A stretch of 64,000 nt of DNA from Panax quinquefolius. Lineage: Eukaryota; Streptophyta; Magnoliopsida; Apiales; Araliaceae. Shown here one piece after another: positions 36,556-48,159 of this stretch (position 1 is its first letter; every line of letters begins with the position of its first letter). Location of the stretch: assembly GCA_020205615.1 (NCBI GenBank), contig CM035160.1, positions 2,474,937 through 2,538,936 of the forward strand, read 5' to 3'. The notes below the pieces were generated by a model. It was not told where the DNA came from, searched no databases, and worked only from the letters and a program-made list of their open reading frames with translations. Made by a program: the position numbers and the translations under genes.

Positions 36556-36852
36556 CATACCATCCAATACCATCCTGGAAAAGCGAACGTGGTAGTGGCG
36601 GCGCATTGAATAGAAAATCATATGCAAGTCTGAGTGCGATATTGTCAATAAGAGCCCATTTTGTGTGACTTGCAAAGGATGGAGATAGAATTAAAGACTC
36701 GAGGGGACGCATGTGATGATAAGCGAGTATCTGAGTAGAACCGACTTTAATTGATAAAGTTAAAAACTTTGCTTTCTGCACTGGAGCCGATGCGTATGAG
36801 GAAGAAAGTGCAAGAAGGTGCTATCTGGAAGCAAGAATCGATGAAGAAGGAA
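36556..36852 (+). pseudogene. RNase H end and linker of B1, middle part
   Basis: Collinear with B2 from the RNase H motif YHPGKAN through the linker before integrase. It ends at the AGGAA duplicated by the B2 insertion (36848-36852). It contains frameshifts and no useful open frame. Confidence 0.8.
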
Positions 36853-39397
36853 TGTGGCGCCCCCAAAATTAGGTATACATCACCCATCTTGGGTCGACAC
36901 TTACATGGTATGTAATTTAAAAACAACTTATTAACATAAGCGTAGGTGTACAATACGACATAAAGCGTGAGTTTAAATACAAATATAAATCTACTAGATA
37001 TTATACAAACTCAAATAAAAGTCCTCATTACAGTTATTATCACACTATTTTTACAGAATAGTGAGGACTACTATCTTATCTTCAGGACCATCACTCGTTT
37101 CCCAGGCTTCGTCCCATTTATATTATCATTTCACAAGAGAAACGGTGAAAGAAAGGGTGAGCTCAACTAGCCCAAGAAGAAATATTATGACTAAGATAAT
37201 GCAGAATAAATTATCAATAGTCTTCAATAATGTTAAAGCGATAAAATACAATGAGATAAACCGGTTTAAGCGCAAGTGGAATATGCAATCCATTAAAAGA
37301 GTCAAGTAGAAAATAAAAGTCTACTATCTTTTAGGTTTTAAAAGGTTTTCATCATCTTTGTTTATAAATGAGACTCGACTTTAATAAATATTTCACATCA
37401 TCGAATCACCCCCGCACTACTACGGCCAAGGATATTCTTTAAGTATCACGACCACAATTATTCATACACTACGGGCCAAGAATATTTGTGTATTCATTAA
37501 TGGTCATGATCATGCCAACAATCGTCCATCAATGCACTACTACCATCGAGGATTTTTATCACATCATTGTGTAACATTACGGTCATGATTACACCGAATA
37601 GTCTCTCTCGGTCATAATCATACCAAGTCCATCTATGCACTACTGAGCCACAGATGACTTTCAAAGAAATATAAACATGAGGATGATGACAATGATATAA
37701 GAATTCAATAAAACAAGTTCAAGAATTATTTTATCCAGAATTATTAACGTCCAAATTGTCAACATGATCTTTGTTTTGTAGAGTAAAATTCAAGAATGAT
37801 CGGAAGAATATTTCCATGAAAAGATCTTTGGATGAAACGCAAATATCAAGGATATTCTACTAATTTCATGGAGTATAAGTCAAAGTTTTAACCAACTGGG
37901 TATAATAAAGAATGGAATAACAAAAGAAATCACCATGCATGCGATAGTAGCATCGCATGACGGAGTTATTCCAGCAGAATAATAAATAACGGAACCAGTC
38001 GGGTGAAATTCACAACCAAGCGGGATGTTCCAATAGAATAATAAAGATGGAACTGATCCGTGTAAAACACACGATAGGATATTCCAACGAGAATAATAAA
38101 GACGGAACCAGTAAATTGTAAATCACCATGCAGGATGTTCCAACAGAATAATAAAAGCGGAACCAGGTTCGGTGTAAAACACACAAACAGGATGTTCCAA
38201 CAGAATAATAATAAAGACGGAACCAGGTCCGGTGTAAAACACACAGACAGGATGTTCCAACTGAATAATAGAAGAATGTCACCAAGTATAGGGTAAACCA
38301 CGTATACAAGGTTATTCCAACCAGAAAAATAAGCAATGGAATAACAAATGTTCTCTTCATGAATAAGAAAGAATAACACCCTTACATTTGGTAGGAGATT
38401 GAATGCTTAAAGTGTAGTAACAAAATACTCTTCTTCTTTCTCTCTTATTCTCTCTATACTTTTCTCTCTCTATAGCTTGAATGAATTCGTGAAAAATAAT
38501 GAAGCCCTCAGGCCTCTATTTATAGAAGATTTCTAGCTTAGCACCGCCGATGTGAAAAGGCAAGTGGCTCAACGATTGGTTTGGACGCTTGTAATGTGAA
38601 ACGACAAGTGGTTCGACGCTCGTAATGTGTGAAACGACAAGTGGTTCAACGTCTGGTAAAGGTAATTACTATTAACGAAGATAAATACTATCGACGAAGG
38701 TAAATACTATTCACAAGGGTAATTACTATCGACGAAGGTAATTACTATTCGACGAAGGTAAATACTATTGTGAAGAGACTCTTAGATGATGACATATGAG
38801 CCCCCATAAAATAATCAAACTTACCACAAATCATTTTTTTTCATCAACACATATTTAATCTTTCAACAATTATTAATCATTTATAACTTGTCGTCTCAAT
38901 TATTGATTTAATACTATAACATATTATCTGATGATGATCTTGTGACAATAATTGAATCAATAATATAAGAGATATGATCAAAGAATTCTCGTAGCAATAA
39001 TTGAGCATAGTGAGTGACTTCTTACGTAAGCATCAATAATCAATACCGCAAGTTCTACTACGCAATTCTGGCGTATTCATCGTATTTTTACCACGGGTAG
39101 TTCAACAGCTTTTAACGGTAACACCTCCGTACCGTTATTTTTATAAAATATTTTTGTCGTTTTCTCAATCAAAGCAATAATTACATTATGGGGTCCACCA
39201 ATGATTGAGCATTGTATGCGAATATTCCCTAACAAAAAGAATATTCCCAGACCAAACGAATATTTTATAACAACTTGCATACTTTGCAAAATTTATAAAT
39301 ATTACCCACAACTATAACATTATATCAAATTTATTCCATAATATTCAAAATAATATTTATAGAAAAATTCATCTTTATTAAAAAGTGGGGTCTTACA
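36853..39397 (-). repeat. 3' LTR of B2 (2545 bp)
   Basis: On the minus strand it runs from TGTAAGACCCCACTTTTT at 39397 to CCTAATTTTGGGGGCGCCACA at 36853. Contains the TATA box at 38516-38525 (minus) and the two tandem arrays at about 37960-38290 and 37410-37660. Confidence 0.94.
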
Positions 39398-42300
39398 ACC
39401 TCCCTTCATGAAATTTTAGCCCTCGAAATTGAGGTACGTACTGGTATGTCGAAGAGGTAAGGATACCTTGATTTTATTTCCGATTCTAACTCCCAAGTCA
39501 TTTCTCAACATCGTGGTTCCTCCACAAAACTTTGACTTGAGGTATAACCTTGGAGTGTAGAATATGTTCCTTCTTATCCAAAATTTGAACAGGGAACCTC
39601 TTCATACGTCAAATCTTCCGCTATTTCGTGGGTTCTAACTCAATAATATGGTTCGGGTCTTTCACATATTTACGTAACATAGATATGTGAAAAGCGTTAT
39701 GAACACGAGACATATTTGGCAGAAAGCGAGTCTATAGCCGCGATTCCTACTCGATCGAGGATTAAAATGGACCAGATGAATCGAGGGTTAAGTTTCCTCT
39801 CTTTCCAAATCTTGTAACTCCTTTCCATGGAGCAACTCTTAACAACACATGATCTCCTATATCGAATTCCACGTCCTTTCGATGAAGATCAAAGATAACT
39901 CTTTTGTCGATTTTGTGAGGTTTTTATACGTTGTCGGATCGTTTGAATCTTTTTCCAGTAGTCATACGTACCAACTCCGGTCCCAACAACGTTGCTTCAC
40001 CCACCTCATCCCAAAGATATCTTTGGAGAGCGACACTTTCTTCCATACAACGCCTTGAATGGAGCCATGCCAATACTTGCTTCGATAAGCTGTTGTTGTA
40101 AGAAAACTCCACCAATGGTAAGAACTTGTCCCAACTCCCTTGAAATCAAGGACACGAGTCTTAATAGATCTTCAAGAGTTTGAATAGTCCTCTCCGATTG
40201 TCCGTCCGTCCCGAGGATGATATGCCGAAGCTAAATCGTAAGTCTGTGCCCATAGCTTTTTGCAAACCTAACCCAAAATCGTGAAGTGAATCTTGGGTCT
40301 CGATCGAAACTATGGATACCGGCGATACCATGCAGTCTTACAATCTCGTTTATATACATACTGAGCAAGACGTTCAAGTGTATAAGTTTCTCGTATCGGT
40401 AAGAAATGAAAGCGGACTTGGTCAACCTATCAACAATGACCCAAATCGCATCAATGCCTTGAGAAACCTTAGGAAGGCCCCAGAACGAAATCCATGGTAA
40501 TGTGCTCCCACTTCCATTCACGGAATTTCAAGTGGTTGCAATGGACCTTTTGGTACTTGATGCTCCGCTTTAACTCGTTGACAAGTTAGACACCTTGAGA
40601 TAAACAAAGCATTATCTCTCTCTTCATATTGCTCCACCAAAATGTATGATGAATATCATGATACATTTTGGTACTCCCTGAGATGGATTGCAAATGGTGT
40701 GTTGTGTGCCTCCATCATGATATTATACTTTAAATCGGTCGTTAGGAACACAAAGTCCGGAGTTGACTCAAGTATTCCTTCTTCATCGATTCTTGCTTTA
40801 AGATAAGACCTTCTTGCACTTTCTTCCTCATACGCATCACCTTTCAGTGTCGTAGCTTGCAGCAACTTTAACTTTATCAATTAAAGTCGGTTCTACTCGT
40901 ATACTCGCTTATCATCACACGCGTCCCAGAGTCTTTAATTCTATCTCCATCCTTTGCAAGTCACACAAAATGGGCCTTCGCGTTGACAATATCGCACTCG
41001 TGCTTGCGTATGATTTTCACTCAATGCGTCAGCTACCACGTTCGCTTTTCCAGGATGGTATTGGATGGTATGATCATAATCTTTCAACAGTTCAAGCCAA
41101 CGTCGTTGTCGCATGTTGAGTTCCTTTTGAGTGAAGAAATATTTGAGGCTTTTATGATCAGTAAAGATCTCCACTTTCTCCCCATACAAGTAATGCCTCC
41201 AAATTTTAAGTGCTGAAGACAATAAATGTACCGCTAACTCTAGATCATGAGTAGGATAATTCCTCTCATATTCTTTGAGTTGTCGCGAGGCATAAGCTAT
41301 TACTTTTCCATGTTGCATGAGAACACATCCCAACCCTTTGCCCGAAGCATCACTGTAGATGACAAATCCCTCCGAGCGGATGGTATTGTCGTAGCAGTCT
41401 TTGAAATAAGTCTCCTCTTGAGTTCTTGAAAACTCTTCTCACATTCTTCGCTCCAACCGAACTTTGTATCTTTCCGAGTCATTTGAAATAATGGAATAGC
41501 GATTCGAGAAAATCCTTCCACGAATCTCCGATAATAACCAAATTAAACCGAGAAAGCTACGTCTTCGATTCATCATCGATTTAGAGTTGTTCTACTTTGA
41601 ATAGCTTCAATCTTTCTTTGGTCAACAGATATTCCATGACTTGATACCACGTGCCAAGGAATGCTACTTCTTCAAGCCGTAACTCGCATTTCTTCAATTT
41701 GGCATAAAGCTTATATTCACGAAGCTTTTGGAGTGTCACCTCAAGTGTTCTTCATGATCTTCACGGCTTTTGGAATAAATAAGGATGTCATCAATAAAGA
41801 TGACCACAAAGTGATCTAAATATTCCTTGAATACTCGGTTCATCATATCCATGAAGGCGGAGGAGCATTAGTCAATCCAAAGGACATGACTAGGAATTCA
41901 TAATGCCCGCATCGGAGTTCTAAAAGCCGTCTTTGGAATGTCACGGTTCTAATCTTCAATTGGTGATATCGGGAACGAAGATCAATCTTTGAAAAGAATT
42001 TGGCTCCTTGTTAATCGTCAAACAGGTCATCAATACGTGGCAATGGATACCTATTTTTGATGGTGACGTGATTCAACTACCGATAATCAATACAAAGTCG
42101 CATACTCCCATCTTTCTTCTTCACGAATAGAATATGAGCACCCCAAGGAGAAGTACTAGGAAGAATAAAGCCAATGTCTAACAATTCTGCGGTTGGGTTT
42201 TTAACTCACGAAGTTCAATAGAGCCATTCGATATGGGGCTTTGGAAATAGGTTTTGTACCGGGTTCAAGGTCGATACAAAATTCAATTTCACGCCCGGTG

Positions 42301-44056
42301 GTAGGCCGGGAAGTTCTTTGGGAATACGTCGGAAATTTATTAACAATAGGAATATCGTTTAAAACCGGCGTATTTTTATTTAAATCGTGATATGAGCTAA
42401 GAAAGCTTGACATCCGCTTTTTCAATAAACGAATAGCTTTATGGCTTGAGATGACCGTGATTGATTTTAATGGTTTGGTCGTTTGAATTCGCGATAATAG
42501 GTTGATTAGGAATATGAAAGCTAACAAACCTTACGAAAACAATCAATTTTTTGCATGATAAGTAGTTAACCAATCAATCCACAGAATCACGTCAAATGCA
42601 AGTATTTTTAATGAAATAAGATCGACGAAGTAATGTGAGGGTACCGATTTGAACCAAACAAGACTTATACACGATGGATGTAATGAAGGTTTCTCCCAAC
42701 TGAGTTTCCACAGATAAGTCAAAGTCTAATTTCTCGAGTCAAATTTAATCGATGATGCAAGTAGGAGAAATAAAAGAATGGGTAGAATCCCAGGTATCAA
42801 ATAAAGTATAGACTTCATTAGAGTTTATGATAAGCTTACCCGTGATGACCTCATTCGGATTCCTTGCTCTTTTGGGAGGTCACAACAAATGCTCTCTCCT
42901 TGCACTACCTGGGTTTTGAATTTTCCGGGATGGCCTTTGGTGCCTCCATCCTAGTGAATTTGTCTTCAGAAACGACAAAATCGAGCTAAGTGACCTTTTC
43001 TTCCACAATTATAACATGCTTTGGACGGCATGGACGCAGATTTGGTGATGTGTCCTCTCCTCCGCATTTGAAAATATATGATAGGTGGTCTTTCTCCTTC
43101 CTTAACAATGGGTCTTTGGTCTTTGACGTCTTTCCATCATTGTTGAATCTCCTTTTCTTGAAATGTCCATTCTTATTGTTTTGCCCCGATTACCACCGAA
43201 GTGGTTACCATATCCGCCCGTTGATTCCTCCACGCTTGTTGTCACCGCCTCGATGACTATTCTCATTTGGTATTATAATTTTGCTTTACCGCTCTCTTTT
43301 AGTTAGCGTTGACTCATTATCGCTACTCCACTAAGCGAGCCCTATTTACAACATCCGAATACAAACACGGTTTATGAGAAATAAGATGTTGACGTATCTC
43401 CGACTTCAAACCTCTTAAAACATTCGCGCCATTTCTCTTCATTATCCACCAGTGGGGCCTTAAACCGTGATAACTCCGCAAATTTTGCCTCGTATTGCGA
43501 CACGGTCATATTGTTTTGTTCCAACTTGATAAACTCCACCTCCTTCGTGTGGCGAATACTTTCGGAAAGTATTTGTCGTTGAATGACTCCTGGAACTTCT
43601 CCCAAGATATCTTGAAGATAAATTTGGTTGAGTACGTTTCACCGATTCCCACCAAGAATCCGCTTCTCCGCATGAATATAAAGCGTGAAAGGGAACCTTT
43701 GCTCCTCGGAGCATCCCAAGACATCAAATATCTTGGTAATCTGCTTTATCCATGCTTCCGCGGAAGTGGTTTTGGCTCTCCCTTAAACTCCGGTGGTCCC
43801 AGCTCCTTAAATTGTTTAAGCGGTATCACCGAGAGTTTTCCGTGTTTCCACTTACGTTTTGGGATGAGTCGCTCGCTTTCATTGTTGCGATAAATTGCAT
43901 AAAGCCTCCGAACATTTGATCATTCGTCATTTGGTCGGTGTTGTTGTTTTTGCATGAGGATTGTCGCGCTCGATGCACATTATCACGATTATTGATATGT
44001 GGTGAATCAACAATCGCTGCGCTCCATTCTTTATTCTCAATATTCTCGGATGTCAT
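39398..44056 (-). pseudogene. Gag-pol polyprotein of B2, all domains present but frameshifted
   Basis: Read on the minus strand. Gag starts at the ATG at 44056 (MTSENIENKEWSAAIVDS). An intact CCHC knuckle is at 43016-42975 (CYNCGRKGHLARFC). The protease site is damaged (LFDT then STHSFIS, near 42800). RT has the catalytic FIDD at 41798-41787 ([12 protein letters not shown]). RNase H is open over 130 codons (41333-40941: [44 protein letters not shown]). Integrase has the HHCC finger (HNTPFAIH near 40705; CLTC near 40590), [14 protein letters not shown] with the first Asp, DRDPRF with the second, and the final Glu region near 40180. The chromodomain-like tail KVLWRNHDVEEMTWELESE is near 39470-39540. 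The combination identifies a Tekay/Del-type chromovirus. The frame changes many times, so no functional product is expected. Confidence 0.9.
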
Positions 44057-44220
44057 TTTTTGACATCGCCACAAAACAAAAGGTTAATTGACATGTAACA
44101 AATTATCCCTATCTTCCGACCAACCAATAAAATATCACATAAACTTAGGTAGGTCATACTAGCGAAGGTATTCCCCGTCTCTCCCTCCTAGTACTATTCT
44201 CACATCTTAGCGAGGATCAT

Positions 44221-44240
44221 ATCCTAAGCTCGATACTAAA
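44221..44240 (-). other. Primer-binding region of B2
   Basis: Immediately inside the 5' LTR the minus strand reads TTTAGTATCGAGCTTAGGAT. It is the same site as in B1 (TTGGTATCGAGCTTAGG) with one G changed to A. Confidence 0.6.
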
Positions 44241-46785
44241 TGTGGCGCCCCAAAATTAGGTATACATCACCCATCTTGGGTCGACACTTACATGGTATGT
44301 AATTTAAAAACAACTTATTAACATAAGCGTAGTGTATGCAATACGACATAAAGCGTGAGTTTAAATACAAATATCGTCTACTAGATATTATACAAACTCA
44401 AATAAAAAGTCCTCATTACTGATTATTATCACACTATTTTTACGAATAGTGAGGACTACTAATGCTATCTTGGGACCATCACTCGTTTCCCCACTCGTCC
44501 AAATTTATATTATCATTTCACAAGAGAAAACGGTGAAAGAAAGGGTGAGCTCAACTAGCCTAGTAAGAAATATTATGACTAAGACAATGCGAATAAATTA
44601 TCAATAGTCTTCAATAATGTTAAAGCGATAAAATACAATAGACAACCGGTTTAAGCTGCAATGGAATATGCAATCCATTAAAAGAGTCAGTAGAAAATAA
44701 AGTCTACTATCTTTAGGTTTTAAAAGGTTTTTCATCACTTTGTTTATATTTGAGACTCGACTTTAATAAATATTTCACATCATCGAATCACACCCCGCAC
44801 TACGGCCGAGGATATTCTTTAGTATCACGACCACAATTATTCATGCACTCACGGCCGAGAATATTTGTGTATTCATTAATGGTCATGATCATGCCAACAA
44901 TCGTCCATCAATGCACTACTACTTTGAGGATTTTATCACATCATTTGTAACATTACGGTCGTGATTACACCGAATAGTCTCTCGGTCATAATCATACCAA
45001 GTCCATCTATGCACTACAGAGCCGAGATGACTTTCAAAAAAATATAAACATGAGGATAATGACAATGATATAAGAATTCAATAAAACAAGTTCAAGAATT
45101 ATTTTATCCAGGAATTATTAACGCCCAAATTGTCAACATGATCTTTTTTTTTTGTAGAGTAAAATTCAAGAATGATCGAAGAATATTTCCATGAAAAGAT
45201 ATCTTTGGATGAAACGCAAATATCAAGGATATTCTACTAATTTCATGGAGTATAGAAGTCAAAGTTTTAACCATTTGGGTATAATAAAGAATGGAATAAC
45301 AAAAGAAATCACCATGCATGCGATAGGCGCATGCAGACAAAAGTTATTCCAATGTAATAATAAATAACGGAACCGGTCGGTGAAATTCACAAGAAGCGGG
45401 ATGTTCCAACAGAATAATAAAGATGGAACGAGATCCGGTGTAAAACACACAGATAGGATATTCCAATGAGAATAATAAAAGCGGAACCGGTCGGGTGTAA
45501 AACACATGCATGGATGTTCCAACAGAATAATAAAGAGGCGGAACCAGTCCGGTGTAAAACACACAGACGCATGGATGTTCAAATGAATAATAATAAAGAG
45601 CGGAACCGGTCGGTGTAAAACACACGATGACAGGATGTTCCAATGAGAATAATAGAAGAATGTCACCAAGTATAGGGTAAACCACTTATACAAAAGTTAT
45701 TCCAAGAAAAATAAGCAATGGAATAATAATGATTCTCTTCATGAATAAGAAAGAATAACACCCACTTACATTTGGTAGGAGATTGAATATCTGAAGAGCA
45801 GTAGTAACAAAATACTCTTCTTCTTTCTCTCTTATTCTCTCTATACTTTCTCTCTATAGCTTGAATGAATTCGTGAAAAATAATGAAGCCCTCAGCCTCT
45901 ATTTATAGAAGATTTCTAGCTTAAGACCTTAGTGTGAAAAGTGAGTGGCTTGACGAATCGGTTTGACTTTTGTAATGTGAAACGACAAGTGGTTCGGCGC
46001 TTTTGTAATGTGAAACGACAAGTGGTTCAACGTCGGTAAAGGTAATTACTATTAACGAAGGTAAATACTATCGACGAAGGTAAATACTATTCACAAGGGT
46101 AATTACTATCGACGAAGGTAATTACTTATGATGAAGGTAAATACTATCGATGAAGAGACTCTTAGATGATGACATATGAGCCCCCCATAAAATAATCAAA
46201 CTTACCACAAATCATTTTTTTTTCATCAACACATATTTAATCTTTCAACAATTATTAATCATTTATAACTTGTCGTCTCAATTATTGATTTAATACTATA
46301 ACATATTATCTGAGATGATAATTTGTGACAATAATTGAATCAATAATATAAGAGATATGATCACAAAGAATTCATTGTAGCAATAATTGAGCATAGGTGA
46401 GTGTGACTTTCACGTAAGCATCAATAATCAATCTAAGTGTGCTACTACGCAACTACGCGTATTCATCGTACTTTCTTTACCATAGGGTAGTTCAACAGCT
46501 TTTTATTCGGTAACACCTCCGCCGTTATTTTTATTAAATATTTTGTCGTTTTCTCAATCCATAATAATTACATTGTGGGGTCCACCAATGATTGAGCATT
46601 TATGCGAATATTCCCTAACAAAAAGAATATTCCCAGACCAAACGAATATTTTATAACAACTTGCATACTTTGCAAAATTTATAAATATTACCCATAACTA
46701 TAACATTATATCAAATTTATTCCATAATATTCAAAAATAATATTTATAGAAAAAAATTCATCTTTATTAAAAAAGCGGGGTCTTG
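44241..46785 (-). repeat. 5' LTR of B2 (2545 bp)
   Basis: The same composition as the 3' LTR, with the TATA box at 45899-45908 (minus), upstream CTTCGTCAATAG-type repeats at about 46035-46160, and the GGAACATCC array at about 45340-45670. The outer end reads GGGGTCTTG where GGGGTCTTACA is expected. Confidence 0.94.
45899..45908 (-). promoter_or_regulatory. TATA box of the B2 5' LTR
   Basis: CTATAAATAG on the minus strand in the conserved promoter block. It would direct transcription leftwards through the leader arrays and gag. Confidence 0.72.
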
Positions 46786-48159
46786 AGGAATACTTGAGTC
46801 AACTCCGCATTTTGTGTTCTAACGACCACGATTTAAAGTATAATATCATGATGGAGGCACACAACACACCATTTGCAATCCATCTCGGGAGTACCAAAAT
46901 GTATCGTGATATTCGTACATACATTTTGGTGGAGCAATATGAAGAGAGAAATATTTGTTTATCTCAAGGTGTCTAACTTGTCAACGAAAGTTAAAGCGGA
47001 GCATCAAGTACCAAAAGGTCCATTCAACCACTTGAAATTTCAGAATGGAAGTGGGAGCACATTACCATGGATTTCGATCACGGCCTTCCTAAGGTTTCTC
47101 AAGGCATTGATGCGATTTGGGTCATTGTTGATAGGTTGACCAAGTCCGCTCATTTCTTCGACCGAACGAGAAACTTATACACTTGAACGTCTTGCTTCAG
47201 ATGTACATAAACGAGATTGTAAGATCGCATGGTACGCTGCGGTATCCATAGTTTACGATCGAGACCCAAGATTCACTTCACGATTTTGGGTTAGTTTGCA
47301 AAAAGCTATGGGCACAGACTTCACGATTTATTTCGGCATATCATCCTCGAGACGGACGGACAATCGGAGAGGACTATTCAAACTCTTGAAGATCTATTAA
47401 GACTCTGTGTCCTTGATTTCAAGGGAGTTGGGACAAGTTCTTACCATTGGTGGAGTTTTCCCACAACAAATGCTTATCGCAAGTATTGGCATGGCTCCAT
47501 TCAAGCGTTGTATGGACGAAAGTGTCGTTCTCCAAAGTATCTTTGGGATGAGGTAGGTGAAGCAACGTTGTTAGGACGAGTTGGTACGTATGACTCACGG
47601 AAAAAGATTCAAACGATCCGACAACGATAAAAACCTCACAAAATCGACAAAAGAGTTATCTTGATCTTCATCGAAAGGACGTGGAATTCGATATAGGAGA
47701 TCATGTGTTGTTAGAGTTGCTCCATGGAAAGGAGTTACAAGATTTGGAAAGAGAGGAAAACTTAACCCTCGATTCATCGGTCCATTTTAATCCTCGATCG
47801 AGTAGGAGCGTGGCTATAGACTCGCTTTTCTACCGCCAAATATGTCTCGTGTTCATATCGTTTTTCACATATCTACGTTACGTAAATATGTGAAAGACCC
47901 AAACCATATTATTGAGTTAGAACCGGACGAAATAGCGGAAGATTTGACGTATGAAGAGGTTCTGTTCAAATTTTGGATAAGAAGAAACATATTCTACGCC
48001 TCCAAGGTTATACCTCAAGTCAAAGTTTTGTGGAGGAACCACGATGTTGAGGAAATGACTTGGGAGTTAGAATCGGAAATGAAATCAAGGTATCCTTACC
48101 TCTTCGACATACAGTACGCACCCTAATTTCGAGGGCTTAAATTTCATGTTAAGGGAGGT
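46786..48159 (+). pseudogene. Integrase and chromodomain-like tail of B1, last part
   Basis: Begins with the duplicated AGGAA and continues the linker. It contains the integrase finger HNTPFAIH (about 46860), [12 protein letters not shown] (about 47128-47163), the DRDPRFTSRFW region (about 47258-47290) and a tail with KVLWRNHDVEEMTWELESE (about 48022-48080). The last 94 codons (47842-48126) are open. Earlier parts contain frameshifts. The polypurine tract AAGGGAGGT at 48151-48159 adjoins the LTR. Confidence 0.88.

Larger units (their letters stand above)
36853..46785 (-). mobile_element. Complete family-B chromovirus B2, minus strand (9.9 kb)
   Basis: The only structurally complete, uninterrupted element in the window: 5' LTR 44241-46785, primer-binding region, gag-pol (44056 to about 39410) and 3' LTR 36853-39397. 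Both LTRs are 2545 bp long and look very similar, which suggests a fairly recent insertion. It lies in B1 between RNase H and integrase, flanked by AGGAA (36848-36852 and 46786-46790). The last bases ACA of the right LTR border appear to be missing. The polyprotein contains all domains in the correct order but with numerous frameshifts. Confidence 0.95.
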
